A stretch of 34,664 nucleotides of DNA from Couchioplanes azureus (GCF_014648355.1 NZ_BMQY01000010.1:1-34664), one strand, 5' to 3'; shown: positions 16,507 through 24,894, numbered from the stretch's first letter. Notes: generated by a model not told the origin, from the letters alone. Translations and numbers: made by a program.

Positions 16507-16524
16507 CGGCCGGGACGCCGGCCG
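16507..16524. terminator. Hairpin between convergent genes
   Basis: CGGCCGG-GACG-CCGGCCG, a perfect 7-bp GC stem six bases after the Prim-Pol-like stop. The rest of 16525-16657 holds small hairpins only. Confidence 0.5.
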
Positions 16525-16657
16525 TCCACTGTCGGCCGCCGGGCCCTCGAGCCTGGCAGCGGACGACGGGTGGGTGCGACCGAGGGTACTCATGTCAGCA
16601 GCCAAGGTATGTGCCTACTTGGCAGTAGACTAGTCACCCAAACCGGTGAAGGCGTAA

Positions 16658-17251
16658 TTACGGAGAGCTTTGTCCACGGTGGGGCCGTGCCCGCACGTGC
16701 ATGCGCTCCCCTTGCGGTCCGAAAATTGTCAGAATCTCGACGGCGTCCCCGGCCGCGCTGCCGAACCAGTGCGGGACCCGGGTGTCGAACTCGGCGGCCT
16801 CACCCGCGGGCAGGATCAGGTCGTGCTCGCCGAGGACGATTCGCAACCGCCCGGTGAGGACATACAGCCACTCGTACCCCTCGTGGGTCTGCGGGTCCGG
16901 CTTCTTCGGCGGACCGGCCGGAATGATCATCTTGAACGCCTGCAGGCCGGTCGCCTGCCGGCTGAGCGGGATGATCGTCTGGCCGCTGCGGTGCTTCACC
17001 GGCCGCGCGTAGATCCGCGGGTCGCCGGTGGCGGGCGCGCCGACCAGCTCGTCGAGCGGGACCCGGTAGGCCTGGGCCAGCGGGAGCAGGAGTTCCAGGG
17101 TCGCCCGGCGCCGGCCGGACTCCAGGCGGGAAAGGGTGCTGACCGAGATGCCGGTGAGCTCGGACAAGCCGGCGAGGGTGGTGCCGCGCTCCCGCCGCAA
17201 CGCCCGCAGCCGGGGACCGACCGCGGCGAGGACGTCGTCGTTTGCCGTCAC
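16658..17251 (-). CDS. XRE-cupin transcriptional regulator
   Basis: A 197-residue regulator: helix-turn-helix at residues 10-65 (RERGTTLAGLSELTGISVSTLSRLESGRR) and a C-terminal cupin at about 100-185 with HEGYEWLYVLTGRLRIVLGEHDLILPAGEAAEF and PHWF, typical of small-molecule-sensing XRE-cupin proteins (SutR/PuuR-like architecture). GTG start; no clear ribosome site. The cupin metal residues are partly kept (His, Glu, His). It stands alone; ligand unknown. Confidence 0.88.
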   Translation of the reverse strand: MTANDDVLAAVGPRLRALRRERGTTLAGLSELTGISVSTLSRLESGRRRATLELLLPLAQAYRVPLDELVGAPATGDPRIYARPVKHRSGQTIIPLSRQATGLQAFKMIIPAGPPKKPDPQTHEGYEWLYVLTGRLRIVLGEHDLILPAGEAAEFDTRVPHWFGSAAGDAVEILTIFGPQGERMHVRARPHRGQSSP

Positions 17252-17358
17252 GGCACATCACTGTGCCACCCGCGCGATCCGACCTTGAGCCCGTTCGGGC
17301 CATATGCCGCTTATGAGGGCGATTCTGCCGTCCTGTCCGGTGCCGTCCCGGGGCGCCG

Positions 17359-18222
17359 TCAGTGCTGGTGGCCGGCGGCCAGTTCCCGGTAGGCGGCGAT
17401 CACGGCCGCGGTCCGTTCGGCCAGCTCGGGGCCGGAGTCGGCGGGCGCCGCACCGGCGACGGCCAGGCGCGAGATCGCCAGCTCGGCCTCCCGGGCCGTC
17501 TCGCCGACCCGCTGCTCACGGATGAGGTTCTCGCCCGCGAGCGCGGCGGCGTTGATGCTCGCCAGAATGCGGTTGGCGGCGGCGGCCGAGGACCGCCACA
17601 GCCCCTCCACCCGCAGCCGCTGCTCGGCGAGGGCCTGCACGGCGGGACTGTCGGCGGGCAGGTTGTGGTCGGCGGCGGCGCCGAGCTCCTCGCGCAGCCG
17701 GCGGATCTGCTGCCGCCGGTTCATGATCGCGGCAAGCTCGCGGAGGGCGGCGGTGAGGCTGCGATCGGCGTCCTCCGCGTCGATCATGTGCCGCAGCTGC
17801 GGCCAGGTCCCCCGCACCCGCCGGGCGACGACCAGCGCCCGCCCGTAGGCGGCCCGCTCCTCGCCGGCATGCAGGACGACCGAGTCCTCGCCCCGGGGAA
17901 GCGCAAGCGTGCCCTTCCGCGCCGCCCGGGCCTGCTGCACGCTGACGACGGTGACCAGGGCCAGCGACCCGGCGGCCGCGGCCCACCACGGAATGCCCAG
18001 GGCGCTGAGAACGGCGGAGAGCACCAGCAGCACCAGCGACAGCTGCGACGAGAACCGCACCCGCTGCTCGCGGCTGCGCCCGCTCGGCAGCACCGGCACG
18101 ACCTCGGTGACCGAACCCTGCCGCACCCGCCGGGCGCGCCCGGTCCGCATCCGGATCGGGTACGGGGACACGACGATCTTCTCGTGGTCGGCCCCGACGA
18201 AGAGGCCCTGGAGTCCGGTCAC
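17359..18222 (-). CDS. Membrane protein with helical cytoplasmic domain, unknown
   Basis: A 287-residue protein. GTG 18220-18222 is chosen because GGAAGGGG lies about six bases upstream; longer frames run into repeat DNA. Residues 1-50 are basic and soluble, two adjacent hydrophobic helices follow at about 58-75 and 78-96 (LSLVLLVLSAVLSALGIPWW), and residues 120-287 are an Ala/Arg/Glu-rich helical region with heptad character (MNRRQQIRRLREELGAAADH). Topology suggests a hairpin in the membrane with both ends inside. No family recognised. Confidence 0.7.
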   Translation of the reverse strand: MTGLQGLFVGADHEKIVVSPYPIRMRTGRARRVRQGSVTEVVPVLPSGRSREQRVRFSSQLSLVLLVLSAVLSALGIPWWAAAAGSLALVTVVSVQQARAARKGTLALPRGEDSVVLHAGEERAAYGRALVVARRVRGTWPQLRHMIDAEDADRSLTAALRELAAIMNRRQQIRRLREELGAAADHNLPADSPAVQALAEQRLRVEGLWRSSAAAANRILASINAAALAGENLIREQRVGETAREAELAISRLAVAGAAPADSGPELAERTAAVIAAYRELAAGHQH

Positions 18223-18376
18223 GGCGCACCCCTTCCGGCCCGCTGCCCTGGTAGCTGAGCGGACCCGGCCGCCGAGGGGGTACGGCCGGGCCCGCTCACC
18301 TGCGGAGCCGTCCGCAGGTGCCAGAAGGATCGGGTGGGGGTGACCGGACTTGAGCCGGGCCGGGGTGCAGCGAGGG

Positions 18377-18515
18377 TGCACCCGAGCCCTTCCCCGCGGC
18401 CCAGCCGGGATGCACCCGAGTCCCTTCCCAGCAGCCCAGCCAAGATGCACCCGACCCCCTTCCCCACAGCCCAGCCAGGGCGCACCCACGCCCCTTCCCA
18501 ACAGCCCAGCGGCCA
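18377..18515. repeat. 35-bp tandem repeat
   Basis: tgcaccc/cgcaccc cores at 18377, 18411, 18446 and 18481 define four imperfect 34-35-bp units, each ending in a cagcccag block. They fill the gap between the membrane protein and the YCII-type gene; 18223-18631 shows no gene. Confidence 0.85.
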
Positions 18516-18631
18516 GGGACGCAGTGCCCGGTCGCCGTCGTGCCGGTGACCGATGTCGAGAAGCCGCCGGTGGTTCCGTCCCAGAGAGACCGCGCCGCAT
18601 CCCCGGCGCGGCAGCAGGACGGAGAAGCCGC

Positions 18632-19171
18632 ATGAAATACCTGCTCACGGTCACCTGTCACGGCGTCACCGGCGCCCCGATCTCCGGGCTCAACCAGGCC
18701 CCGACTTCGGGGCCCAAGGACGCCCCGGCTTCCGAGTGGAAGGACGCCTCGATCTCCGGGCGGAAGGAGACCCCGACCTCCGAGCGGAAGGAGACCCCGA
18801 CCTCCGAGCGGAAGGGCGCCTCGATCTCCGGGTGGAAGCCGGAGGAGATCAAGGCACACATGGACTACCAGGCCGCCCTCCACCGGGAACTCGTGGCGAG
18901 CGGCGAGTATGTCGACGGGCACGCACTCACCGGCCCGGAGCTAGCCAAGGTGGTCACGTCGGACGGCACGACGCCCGTGGTCACCGGCGGCCCGTTCGCC
19001 GAGCCCGGCGAGGTGCTGGCCGGCTTCCACCTCGTCGACGTCGAGTCGGAGACCCGGGCCGTCGAGATCGCGGGCCGCATCTCCCAGGTCCCGGGCCCGG
19101 GTGGCACACCTTTGTGCCAGCCGGTCGGGGTCCGCCGCCTGATGGACACCGCCGACGGCGACACCCTGTGA
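18632..19171 (+). CDS. YCII/DGPF-type protein with an 8-residue repeat insertion
   Basis: A 179-residue protein of the YCII-related superfamily (DGPF proteins, often linked to ECF sigma factors). The core is plain: MKYLLTVTCHG at the start, then KPEEIKAHMDYQAALHRELVASGEYVDG, VVTGGPFAEPGEVLAGFHLVDV and a C-terminal RRLMD. Typical members are about 115-125 residues; the excess is residues 16-71, seven octapeptides such as PTSERKET and SISGRKET, inserted between strand one and the first helix. ATG at 18632 with a GGAGAAG site upstream. Function of the family is not settled; no ECF sigma gene is adjacent. Confidence 0.8.
   Translation: MKYLLTVTCHGVTGAPISGLNQAPTSGPKDAPASEWKDASISGRKETPTSERKETPTSERKGASISGWKPEEIKAHMDYQAALHRELVASGEYVDGHALTGPELAKVVTSDGTTPVVTGGPFAEPGEVLAGFHLVDVESETRAVEIAGRISQVPGPGGTPLCQPVGVRRLMDTADGDTL
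18677..18844 (+). repeat. 24-bp coding minisatellite inside the YCII-type gene
   Basis: Seven 24-bp units in frame; the block cggaagga recurs at 18761 and 18785. Encoded units read P/S-x-S-G/E-x-K-x-x. Confidence 0.85.
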
Positions 19172-19207
19172 CAGCGGCCGTCCCCTGCTCAGCGGCCGCC
19201 CCGCGGG

Positions 19208-19325
19208 GCCCAGCGGCCTTCAGTGACTCAGCGGCCGTTCAGTGGCTCAGCGGCCGTTCAGTGGCTCAGCGGCCGTCCCCTGGCTCAGCGGCCGTTCAGT
19301 GGCTCAGCCCCGTCCCATGGCTCAG
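19208..19325. repeat. 19-bp tandem repeat
   Basis: ctcag(c) starts at 19227, 19246, 19265, 19284 and 19303, then 19321, giving six units of 18-19 bp with the core cggccgttcagtgg, just after the YCII-type stop. Confidence 0.9.
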
Positions 19326-19412
19326 GGTGGACGGCATCGCGGCATGGTGGGGCACCGGCGGCCGGCGGCATCCGCCCCGGGGAAAGCAGCTCACCACGCT
19401 ACGGAAGGAGGC

Positions 19413-19706
19413 CTACTCGAAGACGCGGAAGATGAAGCGCTCGTTCCAGCCGCGCCCGGCGTCCGTCGCCTCGATCTCCTCCAGGGTCCGCACGTACCGC
19501 TCGTAGAGCTCGAGGCCGAGCGCCAGCCGCAAGCTTCCGGCGTAGGTCCACACCAGCTGGAGCGGCCGCGGATCACCGGCCGCGAGCCGCCGACCGAGGT
19601 CGCTCAGGTCATGGCTGTAGTACGGCCCGTATCCGAGCGCACCGGCCAGCCGGCGGTGCAGATCTGCCTCGTCGAGGATGAACCGGCCGTCGATGACGAC
19701 GTTCAC
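19413..19706 (-). CDS. Barstar family protein (ribonuclease inhibitor-like)
   Basis: A 97-residue protein with barstar hallmarks: VVIDGRFILDEADLHRRLAGAL at the start, YSHDLSDLGRRL forming the barnase-binding helix region, LQLVWTYAGSLRLALG, and a C-terminal strand. Barstars bind and block barnase-type secreted ribonucleases. GGAGG precedes the GTG start by eight bases. No barnase-like RNase gene is seen in the window, so this is an orphan immunity-type protein or a diverged regulator. Confidence 0.82.
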   Translation of the reverse strand: MNVVIDGRFILDEADLHRRLAGALGYGPYYSHDLSDLGRRLAAGDPRPLQLVWTYAGSLRLALGLELYERYVRTLEEIEATDAGRGWNERFIFRVFE

Positions 19707-20249
19707 CGTGCGCGCCTCCCACCCCGTTCGACACCCGACGCCTGGTCAACGATCCATGACGAGCTCACGATCATGACTAGTGGCATGCGTCTCGCCGTCT
19801 GTGCCCCCGGCACGCCCGGTGAAAACGCCTCCGCCAAGACCGACACGGACGATATGGCGGCCGATGCGTCACCTGCCAGAGCAACGGGCGCAGCCCGTGC
19901 CGGCACACACAGCGAGCAGACCCGGCCGACCCACCGACAAGCGGCAGCCACGACCCCGCTCGCGGCGCCACAGGCGGCAGCCACGACCCCGCTCGCGGCG
20001 CCACAGGCGGCAGCCAGGCGCCACCCGCACGCGACAACAGCGGCCCGGCCGCACCCGCACCTCACAACCGGCGGCCGCACCGGCACCACGAGGCAGCGAC
20101 CACGGCCGCACCCGATTGCCGCAACCGGCGGCCCGGCCGGACCCGCACGCCACAGCTGACGGCCACGGCCGTGCCCGCGCGCGACGAACGGCGGGCGCGG
20201 CCGGGTACGCACGCCCGGACGGCCGGTGCCGGACCGCCCGGCCGCTCGC
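19707..20249. other. 540-bp gene-free gap with a 33-bp repeat
   Basis: A 33-bp unit beginning gcagccacgacc repeats exactly at 19944 and 19977, with a third start at 20010. Surrounding sequence is Ala/Pro/Arg-coding low complexity in all frames with no ribosome site; I see no RNase or other gene here. Confidence 0.65.
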
Positions 20250-20774
20250 TCATGTCGCCCGTGCCGCCACCTCCTCGGTCGCCGGGTGGTCGACGGTGCG
20301 ATGTCGCGGGCCGGCCTCCGGTGCGACCTCGCCGAGGCCTTCCAGCCGCGCCCGGATGCCGCCCCGGCTGCGCCCGAACTCCTCCATCAGCTCCCGGTCG
20401 GAGGCCCCCTCCCGGTAGCGCGCCACGAGGCGTTCGTCGTCCTCCGTGGACCAGCGGACGCCGAGGTTGGGATACCGCCTGGGTTTGCGTTCGGCCGCCC
20501 GGGGCGTGCCGCGCCTGGCGCGCAGGGCGGTGAGGCCCGACAGAGTGGAGGCGAGGGCCTCGGTCACGGCGGGGAGGTCGGCGGGCGAGATCCCTCCGCC
20601 GAGCTCGCTCACCACCTCTCCACCGGGGCCCCAGCCCGTCACGGTCAGTCTGATGCGGTCGTCGCCCGTACCCGAAGCGATCAGGTGGTAGGCGTTGTCG
20701 CCGGACAGGAAATGCCGGTCCAGGTGGGTGTGTGGGCGCCGGTCCAGTTCCGGCGCGTATGCGTTGGCTTCCAT
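20250..20774 (-). CDS. Hypothetical protein with SANT/HTH-like C-terminus
   Basis: A 174-residue protein. The ATG at 20772-20774 is preferred because TACGGT lies exactly six bases upstream, fitting a leaderless start. Residues 20-75 are a beta-rich domain (HLIASGTGDDRIRLTVTGWG). The C-terminal half contains RWSTEDDERLVARYREGAS, then DRELMEEFGRSRGGIRARLEGLG, a helix-turn-helix of the SANT/Myb-like type with the common GRSRGGI recognition block. Probably DNA-binding; role unknown. The MDMPI gene is immediately upstream on the same strand, with 72 bases between them. Confidence 0.7.
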   Translation of the reverse strand: MEANAYAPELDRRPHTHLDRHFLSGDNAYHLIASGTGDDRIRLTVTGWGPGGEVVSELGGGISPADLPAVTEALASTLSGLTALRARRGTPRAAERKPRRYPNLGVRWSTEDDERLVARYREGASDRELMEEFGRSRGGIRARLEGLGEVAPEAGPRHRTVDHPATEEVAARAT

Positions 20775-20780
20775 GGGACG

Positions 20781-20786
20781 ACCGTA
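20781..20786 (-). promoter_or_regulatory. -10 box for a leaderless start
   Basis: TACGGT on the minus strand, six bases before the ATG at 20774. Confidence 0.4.
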
Positions 20787-20846
20787 GGGCGAGGCACCGA
20801 CAGTTTCCGGCGGGTCTGCGCCGCCCTGTCGCCTACGCGACACCGG

Positions 20847-21476
20847 TCAGCGAGCGATGCGCTTGTCGAGGACGCGCACTCCGGGCCCGCCGAGCTCGCT
20901 CAGCGCCACCCCGCGCCCGCACATCGCCATCATGAGCGCCTCCGCCGGGCCCGCCACCAGCGGTCCCACTCCGGAGAACCAGTCCAGGTCGGACGCCTCG
21001 AAGCGCAGTCCGGCCACCCGCCGCCGCGGCGTGAAGCCGTACGCCCGCCCGCCCGTGAGGAACTCCAGCGACGCCCTCAGCCGTTCGGGACGCAGGTCGT
21101 GGGGCAGGCCCAGCGGACGGCGCATGTCCTGGCCGTGCACCTGGAGATCGGTGAGCTGACCCTCGTACCCGACGAATGGGGGTTTGAAAGGATGGTCTGC
21201 TTTGTCGCGGAGAGCCTGGGCGAGCTCCGCCGCCGGCCGCGCCGCCGTCAGCACCGCGAGCTGCGCATTCGCCCGGTGCAGGCGGAACCCGTTGCGGGCC
21301 AGCAGCGGCAGCAGCGGTACGGGCGGCTTGTCCACCGCCGCGAGGAGGTGACCGGCCACTTCCTTGACCGTCCACTCGCCGCAGAGGCTCGGTTTGTCGA
21401 GCTGGTCCGGTTCCAGCGAGTCGAGCAGGTCGGCGATGCGGCGGCGCTCGTCGGCGATGGCGGCACGGATATCCAC
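20847..21476 (-). CDS. Maleylpyruvate isomerase N-terminal (MDMPI/DinB-like) family protein
   Basis: A 209-residue putative mycothiol-dependent enzyme. The family pattern is clear: IADLLDSLEPDQLDKPSLCGEWTVKEVAGHL with the first metal His, and LTDLQVHGQDMRRPLGLP with the second His-x3-Asp element; a C-terminal domain ends in ALMMAMCGRGVALSEL. Characterised relatives use mycothiol and a metal ion for isomerisation or thiol transfer. GTG start without ribosome site; TAGCCT six bases upstream indicates a leaderless transcript. Divergent from the APH-like gene with a 68-bp gap. Substrate unknown. Confidence 0.88.
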   Translation of the reverse strand: MDIRAAIADERRRIADLLDSLEPDQLDKPSLCGEWTVKEVAGHLLAAVDKPPVPLLPLLARNGFRLHRANAQLAVLTAARPAAELAQALRDKADHPFKPPFVGYEGQLTDLQVHGQDMRRPLGLPHDLRPERLRASLEFLTGGRAYGFTPRRRVAGLRFEASDLDWFSGVGPLVAGPAEALMMAMCGRGVALSELGGPGVRVLDKRIAR

Positions 21477-21482
21477 GGCGCC

Positions 21483-21488
21483 AGGCTA
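21483..21488 (-). promoter_or_regulatory. -10 box of the MDMPI gene
   Basis: TAGCCT on the minus strand, separated from the GTG start by six bases. Confidence 0.45.
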
Positions 21489-21544
21489 GCGGGCGGTTCG
21501 CCCAGGTCGCCGCGGATCCCTCCATCGAGCGCTTCAATGATCCT

Positions 21545-22351
21545 ATGGAAGATCGACGCCCGCCGGCCGAGGTCCTGCGCGCATTCGGCGCGACCACGGA
21601 CCCCGTACGCCTCACCGGCGGCAAGGGCGGCACCTGGCGCGCCGGCGACGTGGTCCTCAAGCCGGCGGAAGGCGACGACGCCGTCCGCTGGCGCTGCGAG
21701 ATCCTCGCGACACTGCCCGAATCGCCGCGCTTCCGCATCGCCCGCCCGATCCGCGCCACGACCGGTGACTGGCTCGCGGACGGCTGGGAAGCGGCCTGCG
21801 CGGTCGCGGGCCAACCCGATCAACGCCGCGTCGACGACGTCATCCGCACCGGATCCGCCTTCCACGAGGCGGTCGCCCACCTGCCGCGGCCGGCCTTCCT
21901 GGACACAAGATCCGACCCTTGGGCGTACGGGGAGAAGCTCGCCTGGGGGCCCACCGGGGCCGAGCCCGCAGGCGATGCCGGACCGCTGCTCGGCAGGCTG
22001 CTCGCGGTCCGGCGCCCGGTGCACCTGCCCGACCAGATCGTGCACGCCGACCTGCTGGGCAACATCCTCTTCGCGGACGGCCTGCCCCCGGCGGTGATCG
22101 ACTGGTCGGCCTACTGGCGGCCGCCCGCCTGGGCCAGCGCGGTGGCCGTGGTGGACGCGATGGTCTGGCACGGCGCCGGCTTCGACGCCGCGCTGCGCTG
22201 GTCACACCTGCCGGAGTGGGGTCAGCTCCTGGTCCGCGCCACCATCTTCCGGCTCGCCACCTGGGCGGTCGCCGGCTGGGCAAGCGAGCCGAGATCCGCC
22301 TACGAGCCGGTCGTCCGCGACGTCGTCGGCTATGTCGTACGCACGATCTAG
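21545..22351 (+). CDS. APH-like phosphotransferase family protein (TIGR02569-like)
   Basis: A 268-residue protein of the aminoglycoside phosphotransferase/kinase-like fold. Seen: GGKGGTWRAGDVVLKPA as a reduced nucleotide loop with a Lys, the catalytic block IVHADLLGNILF (His-x-Asp-x4-Asn) at about residues 174-185, and the metal Asp in AVIDWSAYWR. The overall pattern matches the actinobacterial TIGR02569 group, whose substrate is unknown; a resistance role is not implied. No Shine-Dalgarno site precedes the ATG. Confidence 0.82.
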   Translation: MEDRRPPAEVLRAFGATTDPVRLTGGKGGTWRAGDVVLKPAEGDDAVRWRCEILATLPESPRFRIARPIRATTGDWLADGWEAACAVAGQPDQRRVDDVIRTGSAFHEAVAHLPRPAFLDTRSDPWAYGEKLAWGPTGAEPAGDAGPLLGRLLAVRRPVHLPDQIVHADLLGNILFADGLPPAVIDWSAYWRPPAWASAVAVVDAMVWHGAGFDAALRWSHLPEWGQLLVRATIFRLATWAVAGWASEPRSAYEPVVRDVVGYVVRTI

Positions 22352-22461
22352 ATTCGGCCCGTGACAGAGCCCTTGTCGTCACAATGCCGACAACCATCTC
22401 GCCGGTCACCACGCCTATGGTCAGCACAGCGATGAATGTCCATGCGAGAGGAGGGCAAGCC

Positions 22462-22677
22462 ATGGGACGTCCGGACTTCACCGCCGCCCGGTGGCGCAAG
22501 AGCAACGTCAGCTGGGACACCAACTGCGTCGAAGTGGCGTTCGCCGACGGGTTCATCGGCGTACGCGACTCGAAGAATCCTGCCGGACCGGTGCTGACTT
22601 TCACGCAGGGCGAGTGGACCGCATTCCTCGCCGGGGTCAAGGCCGAGGAGTTCGAGATCGACGACCTGGCCGGCTAG
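22462..22677 (+). CDS. DUF397 domain protein
   Basis: A 71-residue protein with the DUF397 core: ARWRKSNVSWDTNCVEVAF, GVRDSKNPAGPVLTF and EWTAFLAGVKAEEFE. GAGGAGGGC precedes the ATG. In Streptomyces such small proteins usually sit beside an XRE gene (as in WhiJ/BldB-like systems). Here the XRE partner is missing and the downstream neighbour, six bases away, is an MFS transporter. Confidence 0.92.
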   Translation: MGRPDFTAARWRKSNVSWDTNCVEVAFADGFIGVRDSKNPAGPVLTFTQGEWTAFLAGVKAEEFEIDDLAG

Positions 22678-22683
22678 CGGGAC

Positions 22684-23928
22684 ATGACGCCGCCATCGGA
22701 GCAGCGGCAGTCCGTGACACCGGCGGCGTGCGGGGCGAGTTCCACCCCCGCGGCCGGGTCGGCTCACGACATCGCACCGCTCCTCGCCGCCACGGCGGTG
22801 TCGGTGACCGGCGACGGCGCCTTCGCCGTCGCCGCTCCCCTCCTGGCGGCGACGCTGACCACAGACCCCGTCGCGTTGTCGGTCGTGTCCGCGAGTGCCG
22901 CTCTTCCCTGGCTTCTCTTCGGGCTCCCGGCGGGCGCCTTGGTCGATCGCTGGCCACGACGCAGGGTGATGGTCGCCAGCGACCTGGCCCGTGCCGTCGT
23001 CCTCGCCGTTTTCGTGGTGCTGCTGAGCACCGGCCACGCCACCGTCGTCGTCCTCGCCGCCGCGGTGCTGCTGCTGGGCATCGGTCAGTGCTTCTTCGAC
23101 AGCTCGGCGCAGGGCATGATCCCCGCCGTCGTGGGTCGGGACAAGGTGGCCCTGACGCAGGTCAACGGCCGCTTCTGGGCGCTGGACACCGCCGGCCGGT
23201 CGCTGGCCGGGCCGGCCCTGGGCTCGGCGCTCTTCGCCGCCGCCCGGATGCTGCCGTTCGTCCTCGACGCCTTGTCCTTTCTTCTCTCGGCAATCCTGGT
23301 GAGGCGGCTTCCGGAGACGACTCCCCTGGCGACTCCTCGGGCCGGCCTCGGCTCCGCGATCCGCGAAGGCTTCGCCTACGTGTGGCGCCGGAGAACACTC
23401 CGTACGCTCGTCGTGAGCACCTGCGCGAACAACGGCGCATTCAGCATCGCCATGGCGACGTTCGTGCTGTACGCGGGTCAGTCGCTGCACGTGCCGCCGG
23501 CCGGCTACGGCGCCCTGCTGGCGATCACCGCCGTCGGCGGCGTCCTCGCGGGATGGTGGGCGAAGCCGCTGACGCGCCGCCTGCCGTACCTGCCGCTGTT
23601 GAGCATCGCCTGCCTCGGCCAGGCACTGGCCTGGACGGGAATCGCGGCGGTCCGCACCATCTGGTTCACCGGCCTCATGCTCGCTCTGCTCGGCGCGGTG
23701 GCCGCCATCGGCAGCGTCGTCATCGGTTCCGCCCGGCAGGAGGGGACCCCGGACGAGCTCCTGGGCCGCGTCGTCTCGGTGTTCCGCCTCTTCGGCACGG
23801 GCACCGCCACGTTCGGCGCTCTCCTGGGTGGTGTGCTCGCCGCGGCATGGGGACTGGCGGCCCCGATGTACGTCGCCGCGCTCGTCCTGGTCATCGCAGG
23901 CACAGCGACAGCGGTCGTTCGCCGATGA
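22684..23928 (+). CDS. MFS transporter (drug/siderophore exporter type)
   Basis: A 414-residue protein with about 12 hydrophobic helices. Seen: GDGAFAVAAPLLAATLT in helix one, GLPAGALVDRWPRRRVMVASD, the loop-2/3 A-like motif, and a long central loop around residue 215. Overall it fits the EntS/MefA-like branch of the major facilitator superfamily that exports siderophores or macrolides. Six bases separate it from the DUF397 gene, implying co-transcription. It ends 21 bases from the convergent GNAT-DUF1810 gene. Substrate is unknown. Confidence 0.88.
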   Translation: MTPPSEQRQSVTPAACGASSTPAAGSAHDIAPLLAATAVSVTGDGAFAVAAPLLAATLTTDPVALSVVSASAALPWLLFGLPAGALVDRWPRRRVMVASDLARAVVLAVFVVLLSTGHATVVVLAAAVLLLGIGQCFFDSSAQGMIPAVVGRDKVALTQVNGRFWALDTAGRSLAGPALGSALFAAARMLPFVLDALSFLLSAILVRRLPETTPLATPRAGLGSAIREGFAYVWRRRTLRTLVVSTCANNGAFSIAMATFVLYAGQSLHVPPAGYGALLAITAVGGVLAGWWAKPLTRRLPYLPLLSIACLGQALAWTGIAAVRTIWFTGLMLALLGAVAAIGSVVIGSARQEGTPDELLGRVVSVFRLFGTGTATFGALLGGVLAAAWGLAAPMYVAALVLVIAGTATAVVRR

Positions 23929-23949
23929 CCACCGGGTGGAGCGCGGAGC

Positions 23950-24894
23950 CTAGGCGGAGCCGGCCGCCGGGATCCGCTCCAGGGTCGCGGGGTCCGGCTC
24001 GCCGCCGTAGTACTTGTCGAGCACGGCCTGAAACACCGCGGCGTCGTCCGCGGCCCGGGCGAACAGCGTCATCGAGGACCGCAGCTTCAGGTCGTCGGGA
24101 TGGCCGAGAATCTCCCGGGCCGTACGGCCCTCCACCGTCAGCAGCGCCTGCGCGCATTCGGTCAGGCGCGGGCCGAGCACGGGATGGGCCAGGTACGCGC
24201 CGGCCTCGGCCAGGTCGCGGATGGCGTACGTCCGCGCCGCCGGACTGAAGCCGAGCCCGGCAATCTGCGGAAACACGAACCACATCCAGTGACTGCGTTT
24301 GGTGCCGGCCCGCAGCTCGGCCAGCGCACGGTCGTAGATCGGCTCCTGCGCCGACACGAAGCGCTCCAGACCGTCGTGCTTCTCCACGGCCGTCCCCTCC
24401 CGTTCTCCCAGGTTCTTGGCCATGATGCGCTCCCGGCGTACGCCGTCGGGCATGAGGTCGCCGAGCTCACCCGTGTCACCGAAGCCGCATCGCCGGTAGA
24501 GCGCCTGAGCTTGCTCGTTACCCTCCACCACGGCCAGCCGTAGGGTTTCCGCGCCGGCCCGCCGGGCCCACTGTTCCACCATGCGTACGAGATGATCGCC
24601 CACGCCGCGGCCCCGCCCTTGCGGCGCCACGTACATCGAAATCAGCTCGACGACCCGGTCCTGGCCGGTCGGCACCCCGCTCGCCATTCCCACGACCTGC
24701 CCGTCGATCGCCGCGACGACGTTGTGCGAGCCGGGGATGGCCAGCCGGCCGCGCCACCGCTCCTCGCGGTCACCGTCACCCTGCCAGTCCGCCAGCTGGG
24801 AGCCGAACGCATAGCCCGCCTCCGCGAGCGCGACCAGCCGTAGTTCCCGCCAGATTCTCCAGTCGTCCTGGCTCAGCACACGCGTCTCGATCAT
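23950..24894 (-). CDS. GNAT acetyltransferase fused to DUF1810
   Basis: A 314-residue two-domain protein. Residues 1-160 are a GNAT domain with VVELISMYVAPQGRGRGVGDHLV (acetyl-CoA loop R-G-R-G-V-G) and QALYRRCGF. Residues 172-314 are a complete DUF1810 domain: LERFVSAQEPIYDRALAEL, RSHWMWFVFPQIAGLGFS, ILGHPDDLKLRSSMTLFA and FQAVLDKYYGGEPD. The ATG at 24892-24894 begins the GNAT fold; a longer frame to 24996 is unsupported. The usual arrangement is two separate proteins; here the join (ERIMAKNLGEREGTAVEKHDGLERF) is continuous in frame. Acceptor substrate unknown. Confidence 0.85.
   Translation of the reverse strand: MIETRVLSQDDWRIWRELRLVALAEAGYAFGSQLADWQGDGDREERWRGRLAIPGSHNVVAAIDGQVVGMASGVPTGQDRVVELISMYVAPQGRGRGVGDHLVRMVEQWARRAGAETLRLAVVEGNEQAQALYRRCGFGDTGELGDLMPDGVRRERIMAKNLGEREGTAVEKHDGLERFVSAQEPIYDRALAELRAGTKRSHWMWFVFPQIAGLGFSPAARTYAIRDLAEAGAYLAHPVLGPRLTECAQALLTVEGRTAREILGHPDDLKLRSSMTLFARAADDAAVFQAVLDKYYGGEPDPATLERIPAAGSA

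Noticed and set aside
17359..18654. Longer 431-aa version of the membrane/coiled-coil protein
   Set aside because: The extra 144 residues are translated 35-bp repeats; the GTG at 18222 has a good ribosome site.
19413..20249. Barnase-barstar toxin-immunity pair
   Set aside because: Only the inhibitor is present; no frame in the neighbouring gap resembles a ribonuclease.
21545..22351. Aminoglycoside resistance gene
   Set aside because: The kinase fold is shared, but the sequence pattern is that of a housekeeping-type actinobacterial family with unknown substrate, and there is no resistance context.
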